The position numbers and the translations under genes were made by a program. This document shows positions 9,691 through 21,348 of a stretch of 64,000 nucleotides of DNA, one piece after another. This DNA comes from Xiphydria camelus. Its lineage: Eukaryota; Arthropoda; Insecta; Hymenoptera; Xiphydriidae. The stretch's first letter is position 1, and the number at the start of each line of letters is the position of its first letter. The notes beneath the pieces are model-generated. The model was not told where the DNA came from. It worked only from the letters and a program-made list of their open reading frames with translations, and ran no database searches. The DNA is taken from contig OY783197.1 of NCBI GenBank assembly GCA_963678675.1, positions 7,068,143 to 7,132,142 of the forward strand, in the 5' to 3' direction.

Positions 9691-11243
9691 GGGGTAATAA
9701 CTAGTCAGAAGCAAGAAATGAGAAGGTTCTTTGTGAATTTTTGGTGTCTTTATTAAACAACCGATTAATGCGAAATTATAAGGGCTCATTGAACTTGTCT
9801 TCAGGTGCAAAGAAACATTTTTTATTTTAATTGTTATAACAAAATGGCGGCTGAGCGGTGCACGGAACGAACGTTAATTTTGTGTAGGCGTCCCGCGGCT
9901 AGCAGTAGAAGTCCTCAACGAACGTATCTGGAATAATGAGAAAAATTTTTTCATGATATACACGAGTATAGCTACAGAAGTACACATGGATATTCAGAAA
10001 TCTTGATTTTTGAAAATTTGGGAGCACTTTAATAAAAAACGAATTTTCGACTAAAGAATCGGCTTTAATTTGTCTATAACAATCGTAATTGTTTATCAAA
10101 TTCAAAAATCGTGTGTACTTCTCTAGATAATCTATCTAAGAAGGTACAGCCAAAATTTCAAGTTAATCGGATAAAAATTATTCGAGTTCTACTGCTAGCC
10201 GTTTTTGAAAACATGGTTTCGAGATAAACGCGTTTAAAGTTTCACAATGTGTTATCTACATGAAATTTTTAAAATACAGGCTTGTTGATTTTTTCACCTT
10301 TACTCTGCTATCCCAGCACCATATAACTGGCCTTCGGCGTCGATTTCTCTCCTCTCGATTTTTTTTCTTGCCGATTTAGCGTCATGACAAATCGAAACAT
10401 TGACGACCAACGGTGATTCCGAGTACATTCATGGCCGTCATTACACTAGATAATCCGTCATTAAAAGTTATAAACGCAACATTTACTGCTATATCCACTA
10501 TCTTCTTTCCGCTTGAAATCGCTTTCGGAGCGATCGACCAAGCAATAGAATTGAACGATTCATTTGGATTTTTGGTGAATTCTCCCAATACTTGCATAAA
10601 ATTGATGAGACGATACCCGAAACCTTCATCGATATCTCTGTCATCGCCAGAAATGCCAGGTTTCAGTTTTTTTTGCCGAAGCACTAAGGAACTCGTCTGG
10701 CACGCTGTCCATAGAATGACGCTTAGGTGGCTTCTGATTGCTTATTTTGCTCCGCTTAGTACCAGTGGTGTTATATTTTGTGCCTTTACGATTACTGTAC
10801 ACTTTATCATCACTCATCTTTCAATATAGTTCAATAAAATTCACGAAATAATTGAAAACACGACTCAAATGCACGAGAAAACTGGCCACACAACGCTCGC
10901 AACACGTGTTCGCAGTTCGATTACAACGACTGAAATGGCTATTCAGCTAACGTATTTTCAATATTTGCTTCAAATTATTAATTAGCACTATCTGTCCCTC
11001 ATTTGGGAACTAATAGGGGTACCTTCGCACCGCAGGTACCGAGTAAAAGCGGCGAAACTCACTCTGAAACTCAATTTGCCATTTTCAAGCGCTCGGACTT
11101 GCTTCGAAAATTCGTCTTTTACGAGCACTTAAAATGTTTTTTCAACAATGGACGATGTCAGACATTACATGTCTTGACATGTTTTTACGCCATTTAAGCC
11201 AAAAAAAAAATGGAAACAAAAAATTCCCACTAGATATTACCCC
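9691..11243 (-). mobile_element. Internally deleted TTAA-flanked element with Mutator-like gene
   Basis: Termini GGGGTAATAACTAGT and ACTAGATATTACCCC are flanked by TTAA at 9687-9690 and 11244-11247. The gene inside runs on the minus strand. A TTAA target with this kind of protein fits the Kolobok superfamily better than Mutator; that assignment is inference. Two other TTAA elements are at 54152 and 55010. Confidence 0.75.
10300..10817 (-). pseudogene. Mutator-like transposase, N-terminus joined to C-terminus by deletion
   Basis: A minus-strand ATG at 10815-10817 starts a basic N-terminus (MSDDKVYSNRKGTKYN). After about 50 codons the frame shifts, and the remainder is the conserved C-terminal part: ESFNSIAWSIAPKAISSGKK, then an FNDGL segment, then DAEGQLYGAGIAE before TAA (10300-10302). 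The NPNESFNSIAW-x-x-APK block is diagnostic of the insect 'Mutator-like transposase domain' proteins, and the ending matches the 55 kb copy (EGIMYGAGIADY). The catalytic middle is missing, so it cannot act itself; the intact ends could still be moved in trans. Confidence 0.75.
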
Positions 11244-11259
11244 TTAAGGACAGTGAGAA

Positions 11260-11515
11260 GACCATATTTACATATCAGGACAACTCAAGTGTTTTAGAGA
11301 ATAATCCCTTTACAGGTTTTCTTAGATTTCACCAGGTCTACTCAGTTCTAAACAGATCCTAAAATAGGTCTATTCAGAATGGAACAGGTCAAAATATTCG
11401 ACTCGGGTTGGTTGCCGGTATTTCCACCGAATTGTAAAAAACGGCAGCGGACAAGACATCAACCAATCGATACAACCCATTGCACTGGCGTGTATTAAAC
11501 CAAACACGGGATATG
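11260..11515. repeat. Diverged repeat matching 4830-5160 in inverse orientation
   Basis: Shares several 15-20-bp blocks with the complement of 4830-5160, including GCACTGGCGTGTATTAAAC. No coding content. Confidence 0.5.
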
Positions 11516-11731
11516 TATTAATGTCTCCCATGTATAAACGAAGACCTTTGAAAAACTTTAATACCGATAGATTCGATACTGACTTAAATGACCATAATTG
11601 AAAAGATTTCTCGACTTATGTAGATTCTGCAAACATAAAATGTAACATTTTTACGTTCGTATACACGCATGAGTTCTGCTGTTTATATCCGATTTTATCC
11701 TGGACTTTTGAGTACTTGATACACATATCGT

Positions 11732-13045
11732 CCCCTTAATACTACAACTAGATAACTCGAATTTTCGGTATTCAAATAGGGGTGTTTCCTAAAATTTTAT
11801 TCTGCATGAAACACAGCAAACATAATAGTTAAAGTTATTCAAAACACAGTACCAATAGTAAAAACTTGATAAAAAAATTTTTACCCCAAAAACATTACTT
11901 TAAAACTAGCATGGCCACGTCTCCCCAGTAAAACGTCGCGTTATGGGCGGCACTGGTATTGTGACGTCACTAGCCATATAACGGTTCGCCTGCGCGCCTT
12001 CTAGTACAGTAGACGGGCCGAGAAAATCAACTTTGTTGTCCACTTTTCTTTACAAGTGTCCGAGTTTTTGTTTCTGATGATTGCAATATTTCATTACCTT
12101 TAAAATAAAACAAAAATCATCGAAAAATATAAATTTTTAGTGAAATTAGAGGAATTTGATTACAAGAGCGCGCGGGCGCTACGGCGCGTATGTATATCTC
12201 GAGAACCATTCATCTTAACAAAATGAGATAAAAACCAATCGTTTTGTCCTAAAATTCTCTACATTTTTCCGCAGTATGTCTCGATAACTTCTCAATATTT
12301 TTCGAGATATTTAACCCTAGATAGCTAACCTTCCTTTTATTATAGGAAGATTAGCTATCTAGGGTTAAATATCTCGAAAGCTATTGAGATATTATCGAGA
12401 CATACTGGGGAAAAAATGTAGAGAATTTCAAAACGAAACGATTGGTTTTTATCTCATTTTGTTACGATAAATGGTTCTCGAGATTTCGCATTTTGTACAT
12501 AAATACGCGCCGTAGCGTCCGCGCGCTCTAGTAATCAAATGCCTCTAACTTCACTAAAAATTGATATTTTTCGACGATTTTTGTTTTGTTTTAAAGGTAA
12601 TGAAATATTGCAATCATCAGAAATAAAAATTCGGACACTCTTATAATGAAAAGTGGACAACAAAGTTGATTTTCTCGGCCCGTCTACTGTACTAGAAGGC
12701 GCGCGGGCGAACCGTTATATGGCTAGTGACGTCACGATACCAGTGCCGCTCGACCGGCTGTTTCAAGTGGGCGGAGTTTATCGCAAACTTGATTAATCTT
12801 TCACCCATTTATGATGTAAAAAAAATATGTGAAACATCCCAATTGTGCACTTATTGCATGCATATATTAGTCGCTTTAGTGACTGTATCTATATCATACT
12901 ACTGGATTTCTAACCTTAAATATGCGACAGACCTTATCTCGTTGTAACACCGAAAAGAGCATACAAAGTTGGGTACAAAGTTGGGTACAAAGTAGATAAC
13001 TGAAAATACCGAAAATTTGAGTTACCTAGTTGTAGTATTAAGGGG
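11732..13045. mobile_element. TIR element with a large central palindrome
   Basis: Outer ends CCCCTTAATACTACAACTAG and its complement have some 40 bp of inverted similarity. Nested inside, 11937-12757 is a palindrome with about 400-bp arms centred near 12335. Subterminal sequence (11815-11960 and 12735-12830) matches the flanks of the element at 18130-19760, which carries the first exon of a SWIM/YqaJ-type gene; this copy is therefore probably a non-autonomous relative. A 14-bp unit GTTGGGTACAAA(GT) is duplicated at 12970-12996. No clear TSD. Confidence 0.7.
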
Positions 13046-13230
13046 GCAATATAATCCAAATAGAGGTGTACCATAGTGAGAATATTTAATAAGCCACGCG
13101 TAAAGTTTAAAAGATAAATAACATCTCGTATTGTTGATGTTTGCGTATCACCGACAAATGTTCACATAGATGCGAAAACGAGAAAAGTTTTTACTCGTAA
13201 AACATAGATAATAATCTAAGCGTCACTTAC
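13046..13230 (-). other. Start of the intron after the Nmdar2 exon
   Basis: AT-rich sequence following the splice donor GTAAGT (13230-13225, minus strand). No next exon was found to the left. Confidence 0.5.
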
Positions 13231-13460
13231 TCGACCATTGCGGACTCCTTGGCCACTCGGCAAAGTACTCCACGATCCATTAAGCACTTCCCAGTGACAG
13301 GATCCGGTGGCGCTAAATTTATGTACGGCGGTTCTTCTAGAAATGTAATTTTCAGGTGAAATTTTTCCGGTACACCCTGCGGAGGTGTGTGAGAGTTTCC
13401 CGGCCAAACGATGTCCTTAATATCTAGACCCTCCTTCTGCCAGGACTTCCACACACCGAT
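13231..13460 (-). CDS. Nmdar2: NMDA-type ionotropic glutamate receptor subunit 2, exon (S1 ligand-binding region)
   Basis: This exon encodes the segment from the end of the amino-terminal domain into S1 of the glutamate-binding domain of a ligand-gated cation channel in neuronal membranes. It reads [20 protein letters not shown], then [20 protein letters not shown] and a G-K-C-L-M-D...C-R pair. The VWP, HL-x-I-x-x-LEE-x-P and DP-x-(T/S)-G-x-C motifs match NMDA receptor subunits and place it in the NR2 class. It is bounded by a good acceptor (TTCACAG before 13460) and donor (GTAAGT after 13231), length 230 bp, and the frame is intact. It joins in phase to exon 17142-17280. It is the best evidence for a functional host gene in the window; its other exons are not visible here. 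Confidence 0.9.
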
Positions 13461-13923
13461 CTGTGAACGCGAATGAATACAGGAATAGAAACTGTACGTA
13501 GTACCCGTATAGCTTAAATTATCTATAATTTTCCCCAAATAATGTACATTACATTACGGAAGATAAGACCCGATGAAATAGAATAAATGACTAGTAGTTG
13601 TGTGCTTGAAGTGAATATGTTTCCTAAGAAACCGAACACATATTTATGTATTTCCATTATCGTCATACACGGTATATTTGTTGAACAATTTTAAAAAAGA
13701 GCAGTAAAATAAACTGAACCTAAGAGATAAAACTGAAAATATTGAGTAAGGTCATATTTCAGTAGGTACCTTCTTAAAAAAATTTAAGTTATAATTTTCA
13801 ACTCAGCATAAGTTAGACATCTAAGAACCACAACCCCTATATCACACTGCATATGAATAATTGTCAAAAAAGTTTGAAAAATATGAGGAGGAATATTAGC
13901 TTTTTCTTTGTAGAGGATTTATA

Positions 13924-15048
13924 CAGAATGAACCAGGTTAAACGTAATTTTTTTTATATGTGATAGAACAAGAAAAAAGTACTTTCATAAGAAAATTTTG
14001 TTCAAAAATGTTTCCTAACGAAGATACAGGGTGTCAAAATTTCGGAAAAAAAATGGTTTTCTCATTATAACTTCTAAACCACTTGATCGATTTCCATGAA
14101 ATTTCGCACACAGACTAATGTAATACAGCTCTAAATAATGATCAAATAATTTAAAGAAATTCTCCAGTGGCGTAGATACTGGGGGCCGGTACCCCCCTTT
14201 CCCCCTCCCAATCTTCGGCGCCACTGGATATTTTGCAAAGAAAATTTAATTATTGTATTCCCCGTTTAATTTAGAGAAAAAAATCACCCTTGCAAATTTT
14301 TGATTTATTTCTTCGTTTTTGAGATATTTATTTTAATTTATAGGGTTGCGAGCAGACCAGAACTAGGTTGAACGTCATTAATTATGATATGTCATAGAAC
14401 AAGAAAAAAGTAGACTCATAAGAAAATTTTTTTCAAAAATGTTTCCTAACAAAGATACAGGGTGTCAAAGTTATCATGAGAAAACAATTTTTTCGAAACT
14501 TTGACGCCCTGTTCTTTGTTAGGAAACATTTTTGAAAAAATGTTCTTATGAAAGTCTACTTTTTTCTTGTTGTTCTATCACATATCATAATTAATGACGT
14601 TCAATCTAGTTTTGGCCTGCTCGCAACCCTATAAATTAAAAAAAATATCAAGAACGAAGCCATAAATCAAAAATTTGCAAGGGTGATTTTTTTCTCTAAA
14701 TAAAACGGGGAATCCAATAATTCGATTTTCTTTGCAAAATATCTAGTGGAGACGAAGATTTGGAGGGGGAAAGGGGGGTGCCGACCCTCAGTATCTACTC
14801 CACTGGAGAATTTCTTTAAATTATTTGATCATTACTTAGAGCTGTATTACATTAGTCTGTGTGCGAAATTTCATGGAAATCGATCAAGTAGTTTAGAAGT
14901 TATGATGAGAAAACCATTTTTTTCAAAACTTTGACACCCTGTATTTTTGTTAGGAAACATTTTTGAACAAAATTTTCTTATGAAAGTCTACTTTTTTCTT
15001 GTTGTTCTATCACAAGTTAAAAAAAGACGTTTAACCTGGTTCACCTTG
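13924..15048. mobile_element. Palindromic mariner/Tc1-like foldback in the Nmdar2 intron
   Basis: Ends CAGAATGAACCAGGTTAAAC and the complementary right end are each preceded by TA. The arms are about 550 bp, centred near 14480. A shorter unit with GATACAGGGTGTCAAA occurs twice per arm in opposite directions, making a palindrome within each arm. No intact gene; the two short frames (14015-14224 minus, 14746-14934 plus) are mirror images produced by the palindrome. Confidence 0.8.
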
Positions 15049-15258
15049 TATATGAATTGTGTAGAAGAGAACGTAAAACAGCTTTTCAAAAAAATTTACG
15101 CGAAAAGTAAAATATATTCATAGAGTTGTTCTCGATACTATTAAATTCGGTTTTAACGTTACAAAAGTATTCATATTTTTAAATTTAATTTGTATCTGTA
15201 TACATATTGAATAGCAAACGAAAAAGAAGCAATACGAAAAAATGATAATTCGCGAAAT

Positions 15259-15322
15259 TATAAGTGCGTTTCTCTCTATAAGACTGATGTCATCGAAAGG
15301 CCTGAGAAACGCACTTATAATA
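15259..15322. repeat. Small hairpin, 17-bp arms
   Basis: ATAAGTGCGTTTCTC and its complement are separated by about 30 bases. Possibly the remnant of a very small MITE. Confidence 0.7.
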
Positions 15323-17141
15323 AGCAACGAGTGCGAGGGAAATAGTTTTACTAGACAATCATGTAACTGCATTTTTAAATATCGTTATTCAGTTTAAATA
15401 AGGCCAAAAATTAAAAATTAAAAAATACAGAGTAAATAATATTTATTTTATACATTTTTCGAATCTGCAAAAAAATGAGTGTTTAAACCGAATTGATTAG
15501 AGTTAGTTCAAGATTATTGAACGGGGTCTACTGGGTATTCATAATACATTTCGAAAGACGATAAAATAGCCCTTACCGCCCTGATCGATAGCAATTTAAG
15601 AATGTCTAAATGTGGTAAGACTTTCAGAGCGAGAAAGAAATGAGGATCGCGGGGAAGATTGGGATGAAAAGTGATGGTAGGGATGTCGAGCAACCTAAAT
15701 CAAAGCCATCACTTGCCACCTTCTTTGGGACAGCTCAGAAGGTGTTAAAAAGTTGAAGTAACTCGAACGCGAATCTTTACTACGTCGTCGTCCTCCTAAA
15801 ACTGACTAAGGTACAGCCGCCAAGCTGCCACGATTGACGATTATTAGTTTATTACGAGGAAGATAACAGATGATTCCGTACAACTTTTGCCACTTCCGGC
15901 GGTACGGCACCACCCCATTGATATTAATCGTGATTATGTTACGGGAGCGACAGCAGAATTAAATTACTTTTAACGAGGAGAGAGGAACGAATATGATTTA
16001 TGGATAGGTGTGGGAGATAGATATATTTATGTAGAGTAGAACAATAATTTATAATCAACCGTCCAAGAATTGAGCTTGAACTTTGTAAGTTTGACGAATG
16101 GTGTAATAATGAGAGTCGTTAATAACGCGGATATTCGACCAATTTCGGTAACTTTCTGACATTTGATGACTTTATTGATATTCAATACTATTTTGAATAG
16201 ACAATTTTCTGAGTCTAATTAAGTAACCAATTTTTCGAATTTATTTTCAGAAGGTGTTTTAAATGTAATATTACAGAATTAAAACAAGGAACGAAAAAAT
16301 TTTTCTCCATAGACATTTTAAGGTATGACCGATAGTACTTTTTATACTGGCCCTTACGCAAATTTTTTTCCGAAAACCTTTGAGAATAACTAAAAAATGC
16401 AAAAAATTAGAACAATTTTCAGAATATATTGGAGAAATCAAAAGCAGTTTAAACCTTTTTAGAAAAAATGTTGTCCAACTTTTCTCTCAAAATCTCTCCT
16501 TTTCCCGACAATTTCTGAGTAAGTATTTCGCTGAAAAATTCTGAAAAATTAGAAATCCTAAATTATTCAAAAATTTTATAATTCTCATAGCTCTTGAAAG
16601 AATCTATTAGAGAAATTTAGAATTAAGAATACTAAAAAATTGCACATTTCTTTGATTTCTTCCTCAAAATGTTCAAATAAAGTTTCTCAATGCTATTTTT
16701 AAAAAAATTTTCAGACTTTATGTCAAAGTTTCCTACAGAAATATTCCGACTAAGGCCATTTAATAGATATAATGAAAATATTACTATGATTCTCTGATGA
16801 GAACGTGCGACGGTAATATCACGATATTGATTTCCAAATATCATCTTTTCCGTTCTTCCTTTAAATATTATAATATAAAGATAGTGTAGATTGAACATTT
16901 TTTTTAAAAATACTTTGAAAAACAGTGTTTAATAGCAGTACTCTTTTATAGACATTAATAATTCATAATATACGAGTATATCGAACTATTCTTATTCTAC
17001 CATAAATATAATTCTTTATCTAGAGTACATAATAACAATGGAATCAATTTTATTTAAATGAAAGTCTAGAAAACCATTTCATGTGGCAAATCAGTTCTTT
17101 CATATCTTAATCGAAAAACGTGGAAGAATGAAAAGACTCAC

Positions 17142-17280
17142 CTCCTCCCACACAAGTTGTTTACTAACTCCAGGTCTAAGGTTCATGATTTTCAATTCCG
17201 CGGCCTTAAGAACTCCGTCCTGCGTGAACTCGACGTTGGGCTTGCCTAAATCACCTTCCACGGATACGTTTTTTAGGTAC
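17142..17280 (-). CDS. Nmdar2: NMDA-type ionotropic glutamate receptor subunit 2, exon upstream of S1
   Basis: The exon reads [20 protein letters not shown], then [17 protein letters not shown] and ends VWEE. It forms the end of the extracellular amino-terminal domain just before the glutamate-binding S1 segment, matching the YL-x-NVS-x-x-G...V-x-F-x-x-DG pattern of NMDA receptors. The splice acceptor (GTTTAG before 17280) and donor (GTGAGT after 17142) are good. The exon begins with the last base of a codon and ends on a codon boundary, so it joins in frame to IGVW of the next exon. Reading frames running past the splice sites are intron read-through. Confidence 0.88.
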
Positions 17281-18129
17281 CTAAACAAATATAAAGATCG
17301 TTTACTGATACGCTCCGAAATTGGGCATAAACTTTGTCGAACGCGCGAAGCAATCCCGCTGTACATTAGCCGAATTCCGCCGTTTTACTCCCTGCCGCAC
17401 CAAATAACCCCAGCCAACCATAATATATTTCTTACATAAACTGTAGAGCACATGCAGGGAATATAATTATATAACATTATTACGCATTATAGTTATGAGT
17501 ATTACTACTCTTGGTTTCCGGGTTGTAACGGCGTCCAAAAATATTATTTTGCCAACATTTTTTTTTCTCGATTAAAGTATTCCTAGCGCGAGATGAAAAA
17601 TTTCAGAGAATACTAATTTTTTTGTAGGATGGAAATTAATATCGTAAGATTATTTTTGAAAAGTATCAGGTCCGGTCACCGGGCATTTAAGAAAGAATTT
17701 TGAATTTAAATTTGAAAATTTAACATATAACCTTATGGAAGAATCCACTCTTCCACATTTTAATGCCGACATACACATGTTTAAAAAGTATTCACAATAA
17801 AGCCATTTCCATATCTTCACAAAACTGCATAGAATTTGTTGAGTCCATAAAAATATAAGGTCACCGACTATTTAACAAAAATATTGATGTTCGTAAACAG
17901 CAAAACATAGTAACGTTAAATAGAATTGACAACGTTGCATCATACACGTGGTGACAGTGATGAGTGTGCATCTATGCGACACAGTTTTGTTGGAAGCAAT
18001 ATTTACAAAATTGCCTTTCATAGAGGACAAAGGATTTGTTATCGGATATGTGAGTGTGATTGGTGTAAGTATTAATCTTCATCAATAAGTTCTTAATATT
18101 TATAATTAAAAATACCATATATTATTGGA
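17281..18129. other. Probable Nmdar2 intron, nothing recognised
   Basis: AT-rich, with no inverted repeats or gene motifs noted. No upstream Nmdar2 exon was found to the right of 17280 within the window. Confidence 0.4.
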
Positions 18130-19760
18130 ACTGTAATAGATAATCAGGAATATGCACCTATTTTTTTTACATCAAAAATGGATTGAGCACGTAAAAAAAG
18201 TTGGGACGTGTTTTTTTATTTTTGTTTCTGACGCTAAATTAAGCCGTAAGAAATTAATAAAGTTTGCACTAAGCTCCGCCCACTTGAAACGGCCGGTCGA
18301 GCGGCACGCCGGGCCGTGACGTCACTATGCACTCTCGGATATCGCATTCGTGTTGACGGTGTCTGCAAAACCGTAAGCGTGTGTTATAGTTCTTCGTTTT
18401 GAGGACTGTTTAACTGTTTCGAGTACGAAGCTTGTGTTGTGCTGTGAAAATGGACAATGGATTTGTACAAGGGAAATCTGACAATTTTTGCCGCAAATCG
18501 ATGCTTTGTCAGTGTTCGCTTTTCTTGGATCAAACCCAGATTTTATTGGAGCAGAAACGCGAAATAGTAAACCAATAAGGTAAGATTTAAAGATACGGTA
18601 TGAATAAGTCAGATTGTATACCTCAAAATAAAATAAATAGCAGTCTGCCTGTATGTAATTTGTAAATATACACGGTGTCGCCTTTTCGATGTAGGTACCT
18701 ACGGAGTTTTGGGAAAAACGTTATAGAAAAAATCGAGTTACACATCCTCGGGGCTGATTTTGAAAACAAATTTAATGCTGTCAAAATCTCACGGCTAACT
18801 AGATCCAGTATTGAGGTACAGAGTGTTTTTCATTTTTTTGCCATTTCCTTCATGGCCTTATATTTCGGTTATTTTTAAAGATAGAAGAAGAGTATAACGG
18901 TGATTTTTCGTAGATCTTTATGTAGTTGTTTAGAATAATATTTGTTTTTAATATATGATTGGTATTAGATATTTATAAGTGGTATTATTTCATTCAATAG
19001 ATATTATTTAGTTGTTATAAGTACTTAAAATTTTTAAAAGTACTCTGCTGTTTTTCAACTATGTTGTTGGTAACTTTCTTTAAATTTACGCTATCTTAAT
19101 GTAAATGTTTAGAAATATGCCATTAATAAAATATGTACAATATACAGTACAATACAGTTACAACAATGTGCAAATATAGGTATATAACTCTGTACCTATA
19201 ACTTACATTAAAATGGTCCTCACAACAGTATAGCGAGGTCTATAGAGAAAGTGGTGGGTTCTTTTTCTTATCCCTCTTCATTGCCGTACACCACTTCTTC
19301 CGATATCCTGATTTTTTGGAACGGAAAAGAATATTTTTTCCGGTGTTGCCACAGATGTGTTTGTATATCTTGGCACTATACAATATTTATAAATCCTTCT
19401 TCCTTCCTTCTTCGACATTCTACTATCAAACGTCAAACAAAAATAGTAAGAAAAAATAAACAAACTTCCACTTCACTTGTACTCTTCCGATATGCAAGGC
19501 ATTGAGAAATAGACTAGAAGGTGCACTGGCGGGCCGGTTTCGTGCATAGTGACGTCACGAGCCAGCGCCTCCCACAACGGAGCGTTTTGAAATACGTCAC
19601 TGGGAGGCGTGGCCGTGCTACTTTTAAAATAATGTTTTTGGGGTAGGAGTTTTTCTTATCAACTTTTCACTATTGGTACTGTGTTTTGAATAACTTTAAC
19701 TACTATGTCTTCTGTGTTTCATGCATATTAAAATTTCATGCATATTCCTGATTATATAGG
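18130..19760. mobile_element. Copy of the SWIM/YqaJ-type transposon family, truncated inside
   Basis: Left flank 18150-18340 and right flank 19540-19745 match, in inverse orientation, the subterminal parts of the 11732-13045 element (for example GTGACGTCAC and the CCGGTCGAGCGGCAC block). The interior differs and holds one gene exon at 18450-18579. The outer terminal repeats are not preserved, so the borders are approximate. Confidence 0.6.
18450..18579 (+). pseudogene. First exon of a SWIM/YqaJ-type transposon gene
   Basis: The ATG at 18450 gives MDNGFVQGKSDNF; with a one-base shift the frame then reads ID-A-L-SVFAFLGSNPDFIGAE and ends at a good donor (AATAAG then GTAAGA at 18580). The pattern 'GKSDN-LP-x-IDA...FF-x-x-NPDF-x-x-AE' is the start of a large group of insect proteins that combine a SWIM zinc motif with a YqaJ-type exonuclease domain and sit in transposons. 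The later exons are not found here. A fragment from another part of the same kind of protein is at 32991-33431. Confidence 0.6.
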
Positions 19761-19784
19761 AAAGTTACTATAAATAAGTTTTTA

Positions 19785-20392
19785 AACTTTCGAATTTCTT
19801 GTTATTCGAGGTTTGCCATTGATATCTTCTCCAAGTAATAAGCGTACTCCTTCATTTCCAGCTTATGCTTAAGCTTCCTCAAGCTGGAAATTTATCCCAG
19901 CTCTGGCAATCTTAAGTTTGATTCATGCTGACACTCCATTTAACCCATTCGCTGCCACTCCCGCGTTTACGCAGGCTCGGATGCGCGATAATAGTGCCTT
20001 ACCCGCGTTTTCGCGGGCGACTCCTATTATGTTTTAACGGTTCTGCTTCAGACTGGCCATACGTTGCGTAATGTAAAATGGCACTGGCAGCGAACGTGTT
20101 AAGATCGTCGAAGACGCTCTATTCAATGATATCTGCCCTATCAATGCATCGGCTTGCAACATGTCATTGAAGCTTTTGGTGTAGCCTTTTATTGTTTGGT
20201 CATTGACAGCCACAATATTCAAAATCTTTTCTAAAATGAAAATGTCATTCTGGGCATTGTGGAGACCATCAATAGCTTCAGAACCAAGTAGGTCATGGGT
20301 AAGCGATTCCTGGTTGTATTTTTTTTGCTTTGCGGCCTGGTAATGCTGCTCTGAATATTGGAAGAGTATCGGAAAATCCATGGACAACTTCC
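19785..20392 (-). pseudogene. PML-type DEDD exonuclease, C-terminal exon (broken)
   Basis: Minus strand. It starts around DFPILFQYSEQHYQ and includes HNAQNDIFILEKIL, corresponding to the HNA-x-x-D-x-x-x-L active-site helix of the DEDD exonuclease fold seen in PML-like transposon proteins. After the piggyBac-like MITE at 19944-20098 the same frame type resumes with KIARAGINFQLEEA and GEDINGKPRITRN, the usual C-terminus, but with two stops. It is the continuation of the exons at 25111-26203, separated by repeats X1 and Y1 in the last intron. Frames that run into the MITE (RSLPVPFY...) are not part of the gene. Confidence 0.6.
19944..20098. mobile_element. piggyBac-like MITE, TSD TTAA
   Basis: Ends CCCATTCGCTGCCA and TGGCAGCGAACGTG, with TTAA at 19940-19943 and 20099-20102. 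It interrupts the exonuclease exon. Internal CCCGCGTTT-CGCGGGC hairpins are present. Confidence 0.75.
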
Positions 20393-20417
20393 AAAAAACC
20401 TTCAAACAGACCGAATT

Positions 20418-21218
20418 TTAACATTGGAAATGTTTAAGGAATCGGTGTTCTAAGGTAGGAGTGCACGAAACTTCAAAATTTAACAAATGTTCGGTCGCGA
20501 CCCCTGGGCGTTTGAGTGGGCGTGGGGGGAGCTGATCTTAGTATCATTTTGTAGATTGCAATTTTCTCTGTCTAATGAAGGTAATTTCAAGATTCTAACT
20601 GGAAGGGTATGTACACGGTGAGGAAAATAGAAAAGATTTGAAACATTCTCATCCACTAGGGTGGCACAGCTCCCGTGATTATACATATAAACTCGATATG
20701 TTTATTTCCGACGGGCAATAAGATTTCTCGCTCGGGCGATATGTCGCGTCCACCCGAAGTGTACTCGTACCTATACTACGAGGCTCGGCCTGTATTCTTA
20801 TTCAGCGTAGTTAGTCTCAGCTTAGTATTCTCTTGGAATAGGTTCGTCCGCGCGAAAACGCTTTCCTAATATCGGTAAAATCGCCTCGAGTTGCTGGTTC
20901 GCGCGCGCGAAATGTCCTCGAGTGCAAAGGGAATCAAATCTGTAGTAAATATAACTGTTTTAATCGTATATAGTAATTTTAATGGATAAATTTGTATGAT
21001 GAAAACTTAGCAACACAAAGTTTACTATACAATCTTTCCACAGTGTACATTAGATTTTCGCGATATTCGCGAAATCATCTCGAGTTGCTGATTCGCACGT
21101 GCGAAAAAGGCCTCGAGGGCAAAGAGTTAACTCCAAAATTATTTTGAGAACGACCATTCGAGCTTTATGTGCAAAAATATTGATTTTTTGACATCTTCAA
21201 CACCCTATATTTCAGAAT
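20418..21218 (+). repeat. Repeat X, copy 1
   Basis: About 800 bp, closely similar to 38809-39600 and, in reverse, to 62484-63036. It starts at GGAAATGTTTAAGGAATCGG and ends near ACACCCTATATTTC. It has a GC-rich middle and CTCGAG/GCGCGCG segments but no ORF shared by all copies. Possibly an LTR or the end of a longer transposon; the class is unknown. Confidence 0.75.
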
Positions 21219-21348
21219 ATAAGCGACCCCACCTGATGGCAATAATTATAGTTTTTTGGAGAAAATTTTACAAGTGTTCATATGGGAAAAATGTTCAATT
21301 ATTGAAGTATTAATTATTTGGAAAAATAATTAATATCAGCATGCGTAC

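Larger units (their letters stand above)
13461..17141 (-). other. Nmdar2 intron (3.7 kb)
   Basis: Lies between two exons that splice in phase. It holds a palindromic element (13924-15048) and a small hairpin (15259-15322); the remaining 15.3-17.1 kb is AT-rich sequence without a recognised gene. Short frames at 15118-15372 and 16632-16898 have no domain and are not annotated. Confidence 0.8.

Noticed and set aside
10413..10829. 138-codon plus-strand frame
   Set aside because: It is the antisense of the Mutator-like gene remnant on the minus strand.
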